DNA of 46,397 bases from CAZDUZ01 sp964508755. Lineage in GTDB: Bacteria; Patescibacteriota; Dojkabacteria; SC72; JAFGCJ01. Within the stretch, counting starts at the first letter, position 1. Every line of letters starts with the position of its first letter. Below, in pieces: positions 32,371 to 41,201 of this stretch. The translations under genes were made by a program, and so were the position numbers. The stretch covers positions 1 through 46,397 of the forward strand of contig CAZDUZ010000002.1 of assembly GCA_964508755.1 (NCBI GenBank), written 5' to 3'. The notes beneath the pieces were generated by a model. It made no database searches, had not been told where the DNA came from, and worked only from the letters and a program-made list of their open reading frames with translations.

Positions 32371-35169
32371 ACCTATGAATCACAAGTACATGACTTCACG
32401 AGTGTTTATCAGTGGGCCAGTCTTTCAGTATCGCGAACAGTTGCTCAAAACACCTCTATTCAAATAGAAACGAGTTCATCTGAAGACGGGGTCGTCTGGG
32501 GTGAATGGGCAGCGGTGAGTCGTGAGAAAACGCTCGGGACTGTAGTCAATTATCAAATCAATTCACCTGCTGAACGCTATTTTAAAGTACGCTTTACACT
32601 CAGTTCTGGTGATGGAATTTTATCTTCTGTTCTCTCTTCGTATACGGTTAATTATTTTCAGGATACTGCACGACCTTCAAACCCGAGTATCGAAGGATTT
32701 ACCGCTCTCGAGTCAGATGGTTCATCGAATGAAATCAACAGCAACACTTGGTACAACTTTGCATCTCCGAAATTCAGTTGGGCAGATGCAGAAGAGGAAT
32801 TTGGAGCATCTGATGGACAGAATGGTTCAGGTATTGCAGGATACTATGTGTATTGGGGTACCACCGCAGGCGCCTCTCCTGAAGAATTGGGAATAATACA
32901 GGAAAGTGCCATGTATGCACCTTCATCATTAATTGATGGATCAACCTATTATCTTCGGATTCAAGCAGTCGATAGGGCAGGAAATGTATCACAGGATGTG
33001 TGGCAACCGTTTATTTACAAATATGATTCATCCGCGCCGGCAATTGTAGGAAACTTAAGTGCTGATCCTGCGGGATATACCGCTACTGACAGCTTCAATT
33101 TCCATTGGGATGCTTCTGTATCAAATGGAGCTCCAGTTGATGAATACTGTTATAAAACTGGTGCAAGCACAGGACCGTACGCTACCGATCAGTGTACAAC
33201 CGCTACGACCGTTGAAGACATTCCTTCGCATAAAGTTGGTACAAACACATTCTCAGTACGAGTCCGGGATGAAGCTGGTAATCTTTCTAACTATGCAACT
33301 GTTTCATACTTTTACGTCGACTCAGAAAATGCTCCTGCACCACCAACAAATTTGCAAGTCTCTCCAGTAAGCAGTACGGCTAACTCATTTGGTTTCAGTT
33401 GGGATCCACCATTGCCGGGAACATATTATGGTTCACAGTCAAACTTGTCATATCTTTATAGCGTTAATGCGCTTCCTACCGAGTATAGTGTTTCTGCCAC
33501 CAGTTTGAGGTATCTTAATCCAGGTGCATATGCGACTCTTCCGGGAGAGAACAAGTTCTATATCGTGACTAAGGATGAAGCTGGCAATGTAAACTATAAT
33601 GACTACGCTGAAGTATCCTTTTTTGCAAACACTGTTGCACCAGGAATTCCGTTAAATTTAGAAATTGCTGATGTATCTGTTAAAAGTACTTCCAGTTGGC
33701 GTCTTGCGGTGTCGTGGGATCCACCAGAAGATGAGGGTAGTGGTGTTGCCGGATATCAGATTTTTCGTTCTGTTGATGGAGAAACCTTTTATTTCCATTC
33801 ATACACCAGCGGATCATCGCTTGTAGATAGCAGGCTTATACAAACGACGTACTACTATAAAGTTAAGGCATGTGATAGCACAAATAACTGTGGTGCATTC
33901 TCGGGGGTCGTGAATCTGTATCCTGATGGTAGATACATTGAACCTGCTCAACTAATAGTAGAACCAGAGATATCAAATATTTCTCCGAAAAAAGCTACCG
34001 TTTCTTGGGTTACCGCTCGCACTGCAGACTCTCGTGTAGCGTATGGTGTGGAATCGGGAGTTTATTTTGATGCTGAAGTGTCAAACTCAGATCAAGTAGT
34101 AGACCATATTCTCACCATTAATAACTTGACGCCAGGAACTAAGTACTATTACGTAGTCAGATGGACTGATGAGGATGGCAATACTGGTGAAAGCGAAGAA
34201 GATTTCTTCATAACCGCTCCACCACCTACCATACAAGAGCCCGTTGTAAAACGAGTGGGACTTGAATCGGCATTAATTGAATTTATGACTAAAGACACGG
34301 TAAAGGTGAGGGTGTACTATGGTGAGACGTCGGCTTTTGGCGGGATCACTGAGGTATTTACTGGTATGTCCGAAGGGACGCATTATGTAGAATTAACGAA
34401 TTTGAAGCACGGTACGAAGTACTTCTACAAAATAAACACGGTAGACGTTGATAATGTTGAATATGAAGGAGAAATACATTCATTTGAAACGTTGCCTCGT
34501 CCGCAGGTACTTGATACAAAAATTTTACAAGTAAAAGGAACTTCATTTACCACGCTTCTTGTAGAGTGGAATGCAAACACTCCCATATCTTCAGTCGTTA
34601 CCTATTACCCGACTGCAGCTCCTGAGCGGGCATTGGATGAGGTAAATGTCGCACTGAAAGGTGGTTTGCATCGGATGGTACTGTTAAACCTTGATCCTAA
34701 CACCCCGTATTCCATCATCATAAGCGGAAGAGATTTCATGGGTAACGAAGCTTCAAGTGGTGTCATACCATTTACAACTGCTTCTGACACTCGTCCACCT
34801 CAGATTTTTGATTTAGAAGTAACATCAGAAATACTCGGTTCTGGACAAGAGGCGACAGCACAACTCGTCGTCTCCTATAAGACAGATGAAAAAGCTACTT
34901 CGCAAATAGAATACGGAGAAGGTACCGGGACGACCTACTCGCAAAAAACGCAGGAGGACTCAACACTTTCTGAAAACCATATAGTTATCATTTCTGGACT
35001 GACACCTTCGAAGGTGTATCATTTGCGTGCAGCTTCAAAAGATGCTGCAAATAATATCGGATATTCGATTGACAAGGTGGTAGTAACAAATCCTTCAACC
35101 GAAGATGCTTATAATCTTGTCATTAAAAACCTCCTTTCCATCTTTTCTTTCCTTGATAATACGCGATGA
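30988..35169 (+). CDS. Giant kelch/FN3 protein, C-terminal part (continuation after in-frame TAG)
   Basis: 1393 codons in the same frame as the upstream part. The ATG at 30988 is an internal Met of a kelch repeat (YIYLMRGNSS), not a natural start: there is no signal peptide and no ribosome-binding site. It completes the second set of 12 kelch repeats, the beta-sandwich (IQIETSSSEDGVVWGEW) and the FN3-like module. At least five or six FN3/purple-acid-phosphatase-N-like domains follow (SPKKATVSWVTARTADSRVAYG; LTPGTKYYYVVRWTDEDGN). It ends without LPXTG or an obvious anchor. The stop overlaps the next ATG (ATGA, 35166). The uninterrupted protein would be about 2370 aa. Readthrough, a nonsense mutation or a sequencing error must explain the TAG. 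Confidence 0.85.
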   Translation: MRGNSSDNFWRYDTFLDTWESLSKPNFGVPDSAVTNNVYIGGELAYDAENELIYAIQGNYYHGFSVYDINRDAWTLLGPLPILPYYGASIEYYPADNSIYYTPGDNKVNLYKYDISAGEWEELTPAPIGFYYGGGLHVFGQCMYAIRGSASNLFYKYNIEKNSWLIPTRGLYSRVYEGSVLLTQNNGADIVKGDGDHFYITRGNYGDEFIRWNQTTGEVRRMPNTPTGVFVGSSMVYDNTRNKIYLTAGGVENGFFIFDINENIWSEDATDKVPVVVNSGSSMVYDGSRYIYLTRGASTNTFYRYDILGSTGAKWTTIANVSATLGAGSELLINNGSIYTLRGLNVTPNPFYSYNIGTNTWSSLTSLSSQVNTDGFLTDGGNGNFYAARGSNTSEFYKYSISGNSWSALPSFPGQISTGGSGESNGVNKIYVLPGVGTNTYSDGLYTYVYETDNSSFVTEGTYESQVHDFTSVYQWASLSVSRTVAQNTSIQIETSSSEDGVVWGEWAAVSREKTLGTVVNYQINSPAERYFKVRFTLSSGDGILSSVLSSYTVNYFQDTARPSNPSIEGFTALESDGSSNEINSNTWYNFASPKFSWADAEEEFGASDGQNGSGIAGYYVYWGTTAGASPEELGIIQESAMYAPSSLIDGSTYYLRIQAVDRAGNVSQDVWQPFIYKYDSSAPAIVGNLSADPAGYTATDSFNFHWDASVSNGAPVDEYCYKTGASTGPYATDQCTTATTVEDIPSHKVGTNTFSVRVRDEAGNLSNYATVSYFYVDSENAPAPPTNLQVSPVSSTANSFGFSWDPPLPGTYYGSQSNLSYLYSVNALPTEYSVSATSLRYLNPGAYATLPGENKFYIVTKDEAGNVNYNDYAEVSFFANTVAPGIPLNLEIADVSVKSTSSWRLAVSWDPPEDEGSGVAGYQIFRSVDGETFYFHSYTSGSSLVDSRLIQTTYYYKVKACDSTNNCGAFSGVVNLYPDGRYIEPAQLIVEPEISNISPKKATVSWVTARTADSRVAYGVESGVYFDAEVSNSDQVVDHILTINNLTPGTKYYYVVRWTDEDGNTGESEEDFFITAPPPTIQEPVVKRVGLESALIEFMTKDTVKVRVYYGETSAFGGITEVFTGMSEGTHYVELTNLKHGTKYFYKINTVDVDNVEYEGEIHSFETLPRPQVLDTKILQVKGTSFTTLLVEWNANTPISSVVTYYPTAAPERALDEVNVALKGGLHRMVLLNLDPNTPYSIIISGRDFMGNEASSGVIPFTTASDTRPPQIFDLEVTSEILGSGQEATAQLVVSYKTDEKATSQIEYGEGTGTTYSQKTQEDSTLSENHIVIISGLTPSKVYHLRAASKDAANNIGYSIDKVVVTNPSTEDAYNLVIKNLLSIFSFLDNTR

Positions 35170-35705
35170 AGATTACTACACGATTAAAAAGCACAGGGAG
35201 GTTGTCTGAGGATCAACTGTCAAAAAAGACAAGTAATCATTACTTCTCAATAAAACGTCAAAAAAACATTTCAGCAAAAGAAACCAGATTGTCTAAAAAA
35301 AGTTCTTTACTGAAAAATATTCAAATTAATAAAAAATCAATCTTAGTTATTGGAATTGTCTCACTCGTTCTTCTCTTCATTTTCGTATTAGTGTACATTG
35401 AAAATGTGCAAGAAAGATCGTTCGAAAAATATACAGAAATTACATACATTGCTCCGAATCAGGCACTTATTTTTTGGAAAACTGAAGAAGAGAGTATGGG
35501 GTATGTTGCTTATGGACCGTCTCGTTTTGGTAAAAAAGAAATAGTGCCCCAGACCAGTAGTGAATCATCAACGGTGCATGTCGTTATCCTTGAAAACATT
35601 CCTCTTGAAGGAACATATATTCAGAAGTATTCTGAAGGAAAACCGTTTTGGATAATCCCGAAAATGGAATTTATCTCATATGAAACGCACTCAATTGATG
35701 AGTAA
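35166..35705 (+). CDS. Single-TM protein with one FN3-like domain
   Basis: 179 aa: a long basic, Ser/Lys-rich cytoplasmic tail (1-52), one TM (about 54-78, ILVIGIVSLVLLFIFVLVYI) and a short extracytoplasmic domain of the type found at the end of the kelch protein (ITYIAPNQALIFWKTEEE, SMGYVAYGPSRFG). It overlaps the kelch gene by 4 nt and the ABC ATPase gene by 8-26 nt, so it is translated in the same operon. The shared domain suggests a membrane tether or adaptor between the giant protein and the ABC complex (inference). I do not recognise a named family. Confidence 0.75.
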   Translation: MKITTRLKSTGRLSEDQLSKKTSNHYFSIKRQKNISAKETRLSKKSSLLKNIQINKKSILVIGIVSLVLLFIFVLVYIENVQERSFEKYTEITYIAPNQALIFWKTEEESMGYVAYGPSRFGKKEIVPQTSSESSTVHVVILENIPLEGTYIQKYSEGKPFWIIPKMEFISYETHSIDE

Positions 35706-36447
35706 TGCTATTCGTTCCTCTCACAATATCGTACTTGAAGCGAAAGGTATTTATAAGCAATTCAAAATTGGAACAGGTATTGTTGAGGTTATTCGAGGGG
35801 TAGATGTAATTGTTGAAAAGGGAGATTTTATTATTTTATTTGGGATTTCAGGTTGTGGTAAAAGCACACTTTTAAATATTTTGCTCGGTCTTGAAGAACC
35901 TACTCGAGGATATGTGAAATTTATGGGGAAAGATCTGTACGGATATGATGAAGATCAGCGGTCCCAGATTCGAAAAGAAGGTATTGGACTTGTGTATCAG
36001 CAGCAAAACTGGGTAAGAGCGCTTAATGTACTGGAAAACGTGGCGTTTCCACTTGCGCTGAGAGGGTATGAAGAAGATGAACGTAACCGATTGGCAATTG
36101 AGTATCTAAAAACAGTTGGGATGCAAGATTCTGCAGATCAAATTCCAACAGAGCTCTCATCGGGACAGCAACAAAAAGTTTCTTTTGTAAGAGCACTTAT
36201 TTCTAAACCTTCTTTACTTGTTGCTGATGAACCTACGGGAAATCTTGATTCGAAATCTGGTATTGCCCTCATGGATATGTTTAAAGAGTATAATGAACAA
36301 GGAAATACGATTATTATGGTTACTCACGATCTAGGGTTCTTAACGTATGCTACGAGATCATTAAACATGTCTGATGGACTTATTGTTAAAGAGTACAAAA
36401 GAGGAGATAAAGAATTGGATCAATTCAAATTTGCTCAGAAAAGATGA
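35698..36447 (+). CDS. ABC transporter ATP-binding protein, LolD/MacB type
   Basis: Nucleotide-binding subunit of about 249 aa: Walker A GISGCGKST (49-57), Q-loop YQQQNWVRALNVLENV, signature LSSGQQQKV, Walker B LLVADEPTGNLD and H-loop VTHD. The sequence type (GLEEPTRGYVKF, DEPTGNLDSKSG) is that of LolD/MacB/FtsE-like ATPases, which power mechanotransmission or lipoprotein and peptide export rather than classical import. The start may be ATG 35698 (8-nt overlap with the previous stop) or ATG 35680. It overlaps the permease start by 4 nt. Confidence 0.95.
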   Translation: MSNAIRSSHNIVLEAKGIYKQFKIGTGIVEVIRGVDVIVEKGDFIILFGISGCGKSTLLNILLGLEEPTRGYVKFMGKDLYGYDEDQRSQIRKEGIGLVYQQQNWVRALNVLENVAFPLALRGYEEDERNRLAIEYLKTVGMQDSADQIPTELSSGQQQKVSFVRALISKPSLLVADEPTGNLDSKSGIALMDMFKEYNEQGNTIIMVTHDLGFLTYATRSLNMSDGLIVKEYKRGDKELDQFKFAQKR

Positions 36448-38957
36448 CGATGTCTACTCTTATACCAAAAGAACGACCAAAGTTAATTCGCTTTATCATT
36501 GGAATTCCAGGAGGGATCAAGTCACTTTTCGTTGAGACATTTATTATGGCTCGTTTTCTTATACTTTTATTTTTTGTATTTCTACAATATCTCATTAACC
36601 GTCCTCGTATTGATAAAAAGACTCACCAATTAATCACAAAACGCTTTTTCGTAATGGCAATTATTGGTAAAGCATATGGAGCTTTGTACCGTCTGGCACT
36701 GAAGGTTCTGGATTCATCAAAACCTCAGCAAATGAGATCCTCCGATATGATTCTTCTTGCAATAAAAAACCTCACCTCTAAGAAAGCTCGCACCTATGTT
36801 ACCGTTGGGGGTATGGCTATTGGTTTCGGTGCGGTAATTTTGCTTCTATCCGCAGGGTATGGATTCGAGCGACTTGTCATTTCACAAGTGGCAAATCTTT
36901 CTGAAATGAAACAAATTGATGTCAATATTTCGAAAGGTTCTCCTCTTGTTTTTGACAGTGAGGCAATTGCAACAATTAGAAATACTGAGAATGTTGAAAA
37001 AGTCATTCCAATTATTACCTCTGTATCAAAAATTGAATATAACAATGCTGTGTCAGACGTTATTGTTTATGCGGTACCAAGCGATTATTTTAAAGAGGCT
37101 TCCATAAAGCCGCTCGAAGGAGAATTGTTTTCTGACAGTACGATGAATTTAACGACTCAAGAATCAGAAGAAGTAAGTCAGGTCAAAGGTGTTGCGACTG
37201 GATCACAAACAACGCTTGTTGGCCGTCAATCGATAGGGAAAGAAATTGGAAAAGTGAAGTATGCAATAAATCCAACCGTATGGAAAGGCGTATACGCTTC
37301 GCCTGAGATTGGATCAGCCTTACTCGGGTACACGAAGAGAGAGCCAGGGAAACAAGATGGGTTTGAGGTATGGGGGAGTGGATATGAAAACGGATCAGTA
37401 AGTGCAATTGATGTTGATGGTGTTGCATACAATATGTGGATCAAAGATTCATTCCCAATATGGGAGCAGAAGATATGTGCGACTACTGATCCTGATTGTG
37501 TTGATGGGGTATATGTCGTAAAACGTGATGAAGGATCTCAAGCGACAGGTAATGGATATATTACCGAAGATCGAGTAGCTGTTGAAAGATATCAGATTGC
37601 CTCGGGAAGTGCTTTAGAGATATTTAATGGCAAAGTTATTGATTCTGTAGTGTTTGAATTTGATACTGAAGAGGAAACGGTATTGTTTTTTGAGCCTTCA
37701 GCATCATCAATCGGTATTCCGCTGGTAAATACCACTAATAGAGGTACCTATACCGGTGAGCTTCTTTACTCTGAATGTGTCGACCCATCAAAGGGAACGT
37801 GTATTAAAAGTACTGATGACACGTATTTTGGATATTGGGTTAAGGCTCTTGTCCCACTGTGGAATATGGGAGAGTGTACTACCATATGTGAACGATATAG
37901 TGCTTCTCCATTAGAAAACAGTATAGAGACTAAGGCTTCTGTCTATTTTCCTGTATCATATATTACTTTAACTCAAGCACTGGGAACTTATTTTACTTCA
38001 GAAGAATCAGTCCTTGGAACTGAAACCGAAGTACCAATAGACGAAGGTAACTTCGTAGATCTTGAAACTCTCATTGCCGGTGATGAAACAATCGATTGGG
38101 CAACGATATCTTCTGAGTTAGGTGCTGTTGAAAAGATTGAGAAAGATGTTAAAGCTTTTCCTGCAAATGCTCAGAAACAAGCGTTAGTTAATACAGCAAT
38201 GCTTACGCTGCTGGGTATCAGTACCTCTAATGCGCTCGATGAAAAATTTACCGCAACACTCATATTCGACAGCAAACTATTCGGAAGAAATAATTATATA
38301 GTCGAGTCTGAGCCCACCGAGTTTACAATAAAAGGCGTGGTTTCAGATTCCAGTACTCCTACTTTTTTCATCCCATTCGGAGATGTTATGGTAGAAGGTC
38401 TCAACAATGTATCGACACTAAAAGTCATTTCGAAATCAAAAGAAGATGTTAATGAGATTCGTTCTACGATAGAATCACTCGGTTTTCAAACGAGCTCTGT
38501 TGTTGATACCGTTGCGAGCATCAGTAACTTCTTTGATAATCTACGAGTAGCATTGCTTGTACTTGGGATGATTGCATTAGGGGTTGCCTCGTTAGGAATG
38601 TTTAACACTCTTACGGTATCATTACTTGAAAAAACCCAGGAAGTGGGATTACTCAAAACAATGGGTCTCAAATCAAACGAAGTGAGATCATTATTTCTTG
38701 CTGAATCAATGATTATGAGTGTGATGGGTGGGGTGGTTGGTCTCCTTCTTGGTTTTGTAATAGGGAAAGTTATTAGTCTTCTCATTTCTGTATTGGCACT
38801 TACTCAAGGAAGTGGAATGCTTGATATAACGTATATTCCGTTTTCACTTGGTTTTGGACTTGTTTCAATGTCAGCAATTGTAGGTGTTATAACTGGATGG
38901 TATCCAGCAGAAAGAGCGAAAAAGATTTCTGCTCTTAATGCGCTCAGATACGAATAA
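36444..38957 (+). CDS. MacB/FtsX-family ABC transporter permease with large external domain
   Basis: 837 aa. An N-terminal hydrophobic segment (about 30-52) precedes the MacB-like TM1 (about 112-145, ARTYVTVGGMAIGFGAVILLL). A very large extracytoplasmic domain follows (about 150-690), then the FtsX domain with three TMs (about 700-725, 752-782 and 799-820) and the coupling stretch EKTQEVGLLKTMGLKSNEV. It ends in the usual AxxxxALxxE-like tail (KKISALNALRYE). The external domain is roughly twice that of typical MacB and has several close Cys pairs (CATTDPDC, CVDPSKGTC, CTTIC) that could form disulfides. Together with the ATPase it should make a type VII, mechanotransmission-like ABC complex acting on a surface substrate, plausibly the kelch/FN3 protein. 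Confidence 0.93.
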   Translation: MTMSTLIPKERPKLIRFIIGIPGGIKSLFVETFIMARFLILLFFVFLQYLINRPRIDKKTHQLITKRFFVMAIIGKAYGALYRLALKVLDSSKPQQMRSSDMILLAIKNLTSKKARTYVTVGGMAIGFGAVILLLSAGYGFERLVISQVANLSEMKQIDVNISKGSPLVFDSEAIATIRNTENVEKVIPIITSVSKIEYNNAVSDVIVYAVPSDYFKEASIKPLEGELFSDSTMNLTTQESEEVSQVKGVATGSQTTLVGRQSIGKEIGKVKYAINPTVWKGVYASPEIGSALLGYTKREPGKQDGFEVWGSGYENGSVSAIDVDGVAYNMWIKDSFPIWEQKICATTDPDCVDGVYVVKRDEGSQATGNGYITEDRVAVERYQIASGSALEIFNGKVIDSVVFEFDTEEETVLFFEPSASSIGIPLVNTTNRGTYTGELLYSECVDPSKGTCIKSTDDTYFGYWVKALVPLWNMGECTTICERYSASPLENSIETKASVYFPVSYITLTQALGTYFTSEESVLGTETEVPIDEGNFVDLETLIAGDETIDWATISSELGAVEKIEKDVKAFPANAQKQALVNTAMLTLLGISTSNALDEKFTATLIFDSKLFGRNNYIVESEPTEFTIKGVVSDSSTPTFFIPFGDVMVEGLNNVSTLKVISKSKEDVNEIRSTIESLGFQTSSVVDTVASISNFFDNLRVALLVLGMIALGVASLGMFNTLTVSLLEKTQEVGLLKTMGLKSNEVRSLFLAESMIMSVMGGVVGLLLGFVIGKVISLLISVLALTQGSGMLDITYIPFSLGFGLVSMSAIVGVITGWYPAERAKKISALNALRYE

Positions 38958-38977
38958 TCTGGAACTGGTATAGAAAA

Positions 38978-39619
38978 ATGTTTCCACGTAAGTATAAAAA
39001 TCTTAATTGGCCACGTATCCTCTATACGGTATTTTCGCCGATTTTACAGAGGAGATCACGGAGAAACTTCCCTGTGGCATTCACCGTGCTGATATTATAT
39101 TTACTTTTCTTCTCCCTTTTTGGTGCAATATGGGTGTGGTATGAAAGTAAAAAGGAACAGGAGATACGAAATGTGCACAATAATATTGAAGAAGTATCGG
39201 ATAATATTGTTACAGAAGTAGTTGATGGCGATACCATTAAATATTTAGAATCAGGAGAAGAAGTTACCGTAAGATTAATTGGCATTGATACTCCAGAACT
39301 GCATCACCCTGCAAAACCTGTAGAATGTTTTGCTCTTGAGGCTAAATCATATTTAGAAAAGTTAATACTGGGTAAAAATATCAGGGTTAGTCCGGATCCC
39401 ACTCAGGATGTGCAGGACCGTTACGGGCGATCTTTGCTGTATATCTGGCGTGATGAAGACGATCTGTTTATTAACCTAGATCTAATAGAAAAAGGATATG
39501 CATACGAATATACCTACGATGATCCGTATAAATTTCAAGATGAATTTCGTTTAGCTCAAACGAATGCTCAAAACAATAGAGTGGGGCTGTGGGGGGATAA
39601 GTGTAACGGAAATCGCTAA
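38978..39619 (+). CDS. Membrane-anchored thermonuclease (staphylococcal nuclease fold)
   Basis: 213 aa: a basic N-terminus, one TM (about 32-52, FTVLILYLLFFSLFGAIWVWY) and a C-terminal SNase domain (about 75-210). Family motifs are VVDGDTIKYL, VRLIGIDTPE (Arg and Ca-binding Asp), and DRYGRSLLYIW with the second catalytic Arg; the end is NNRVGLWG. The active site should face outside, so it would cut DNA or RNA at the cell surface. It begins 20 nt after the permease gene and is probably in the same operon. Extracellular nucleic-acid degradation fits a host-associated or scavenging lifestyle (inference). Confidence 0.92.
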   Translation: MFPRKYKNLNWPRILYTVFSPILQRRSRRNFPVAFTVLILYLLFFSLFGAIWVWYESKKEQEIRNVHNNIEEVSDNIVTEVVDGDTIKYLESGEEVTVRLIGIDTPELHHPAKPVECFALEAKSYLEKLILGKNIRVSPDPTQDVQDRYGRSLLYIWRDEDDLFINLDLIEKGYAYEYTYDDPYKFQDEFRLAQTNAQNNRVGLWGDKCNGNR

Positions 39620-39658
39620 AGAAGCAACTATCTATTGAATAGTATCTGCTCAAATTAT

Positions 39659-39667
39659 TGCTATAAT
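39659..39667 (+). promoter_or_regulatory. Extended -10 promoter of the 5'-nucleotidase gene
   Basis: TGCTATAAT, a perfect extended -10, 30 nt before the ATG at 39698. The leader of about 24 nt has no Shine-Dalgarno. Confidence 0.6.
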
Positions 39668-39697
39668 AGGTTACTCCAATTTTTTAACAACTTTTTC

Positions 39698-41164
39698 ATG
39701 AAAGGAAAGAAATTCACGATTCTTCATTCTAATGACATGCATGGAGACTTCCTCGCTGAGGCGAAAAAAGGTTCAGGAAAGCTTATCGGTGGGTTACCTT
39801 TGCTTTCCGGTTATGTAAATAAAGTTCGTAAAGAAGAGGAAAACGTATTGTATGTTGTTTCCGGGGATATGTTACAGGGATCACTCATTGATAGTGAATA
39901 TAAAGGAATATCTACCATTGAAATTATGAATTTTCTTGCTCCTGATGTGGTATGTGTCGGCAATCATGAAGTTGATTATGGACTTCCTCATCTTTTGTTT
40001 TTAGAGAAAGTCGCAAACTTTCCAATTGTTAATGCAAATTTATATGTTAAAAAATATGGAAAGAGAATTATGCGACCCTATCTAATTATTAAAATAGCGG
40101 GTTTCGAAATTCTATTTACTGGTATTCTCACGGAAAAGGTCATGGATTCGTTGCGAAGCGATGAATTAATTGGAACCTTTGTTGATATTCAAGAAGCAAG
40201 CACTGAGGTGGGAAAAATTTGTAATGCATACCGAAACGATGATATCGACCTTACGGTCTTACTCACCCATATTGGTTATGAATCTGATGTGGAACTTGCA
40301 AAGCAACTGAAGCCTGAGTGGGGGGTTGATATGATTATTGGTGGCCATTCGCATACAATTCTTGATAATCCTACCGATGTGAACGGAATTCTTATAGCTC
40401 AAGCTGGTGTAGGGACTGATCAGATTGGAAGGTTTGATATTGTCGTGGATGATGATACAAACCGGATTGTTGAACATAGTTGGAAACTCGTTCCGATAGA
40501 GGAAGGTATTGCTGAGCCCGACACACAGATGATCGATTTTATTAAATCTTATAAAGATAAAGTCGATAGCAAATACAGCACACTCCTATGTAAGTTAGCT
40601 GTTGAACATACTCACCCAAAGCGAGAAATTGAAACGAGTCTTGGTAATCTTATAGCTGATGCATTTGCAGAGTCGGCTCAGTGTGACGTAATGCTTGTAG
40701 GAAGTGGATCAATTCGGACATCAAGTCTTGGTCCAATTGTCACTCTTCAAGACTTTATACAATGCTTTCCCTATGATGATTCACTTACTCGGTTTACGGT
40801 TACCGGATCAATGCTCAAACTAATATTTGCTCACATTATGCGAAAAGAAAATCGAGATGGAGAAGGTGAGTGCTATCAAGTAAATGTAGGAATTGAGGCA
40901 ACGTACAACGATAGTAAAAAACAACTCATGTCCCTACTTGTAAAAGGCGAATCAGTAATCGATGATCAACTTTACACTCTTTGTATACAAGGGTACCATT
41001 TAAATAATGCGCGGGAATATCTGTCTGTATCTGAAAGAGATCTGTATAGAGAAGGACCTTCAAAAGTCATTACAACATCAGCGCAAAATGTGCTCGAGGA
41101 GTTCTTTAGGAACAATCAAAACATTTCTCGATCAGTAGAAGGAAGACTTGTTTACAAGAAATAA
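39698..41164 (+). CDS. 5'-nucleotidase/2',3'-cyclic phosphodiesterase family metallophosphoesterase
   Basis: 488 aa from the ATG at 39698; an in-frame upstream ATG at 39635 lies before the promoter and adds unrelated residues. The N-terminal calcineurin-like metallophosphoesterase domain has LHSNDMHGD, VVSGDMLQGS, VGNHEVDYG and IIGGHSHT (dinuclear-metal ligands). The C-terminal 5'-nucleotidase domain (about 320-480) has SLGNLIADAF and the substrate-stacking region near DFIQCFPYDDS. No signal peptide is visible, which is unusual since most homologues are exported. It likely removes phosphate from nucleotides and sits next to the surface nuclease, so the two could act in nucleotide salvage (inference). 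Confidence 0.92.
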   Translation: MKGKKFTILHSNDMHGDFLAEAKKGSGKLIGGLPLLSGYVNKVRKEEENVLYVVSGDMLQGSLIDSEYKGISTIEIMNFLAPDVVCVGNHEVDYGLPHLLFLEKVANFPIVNANLYVKKYGKRIMRPYLIIKIAGFEILFTGILTEKVMDSLRSDELIGTFVDIQEASTEVGKICNAYRNDDIDLTVLLTHIGYESDVELAKQLKPEWGVDMIIGGHSHTILDNPTDVNGILIAQAGVGTDQIGRFDIVVDDDTNRIVEHSWKLVPIEEGIAEPDTQMIDFIKSYKDKVDSKYSTLLCKLAVEHTHPKREIETSLGNLIADAFAESAQCDVMLVGSGSIRTSSLGPIVTLQDFIQCFPYDDSLTRFTVTGSMLKLIFAHIMRKENRDGEGECYQVNVGIEATYNDSKKQLMSLLVKGESVIDDQLYTLCIQGYHLNNAREYLSVSERDLYREGPSKVITTSAQNVLEEFFRNNQNISRSVEGRLVYKK

Positions 41165-41201
41165 CTATTCCTGCTGAATAAGACGAAAATTCTTAATGCA
41201 C

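Noticed and set aside
39635..39697. Upstream start of the 5'-nucleotidase gene at 39635
   Set aside because: It lies upstream of a perfect extended -10 box (39659-39667), and the extra residues do not form a signal peptide.
41165..41201. Terminator between the convergent 5'-nucleotidase and HAD genes
   Set aside because: No stable stem with a T-run could be found in the 37-bp gap.
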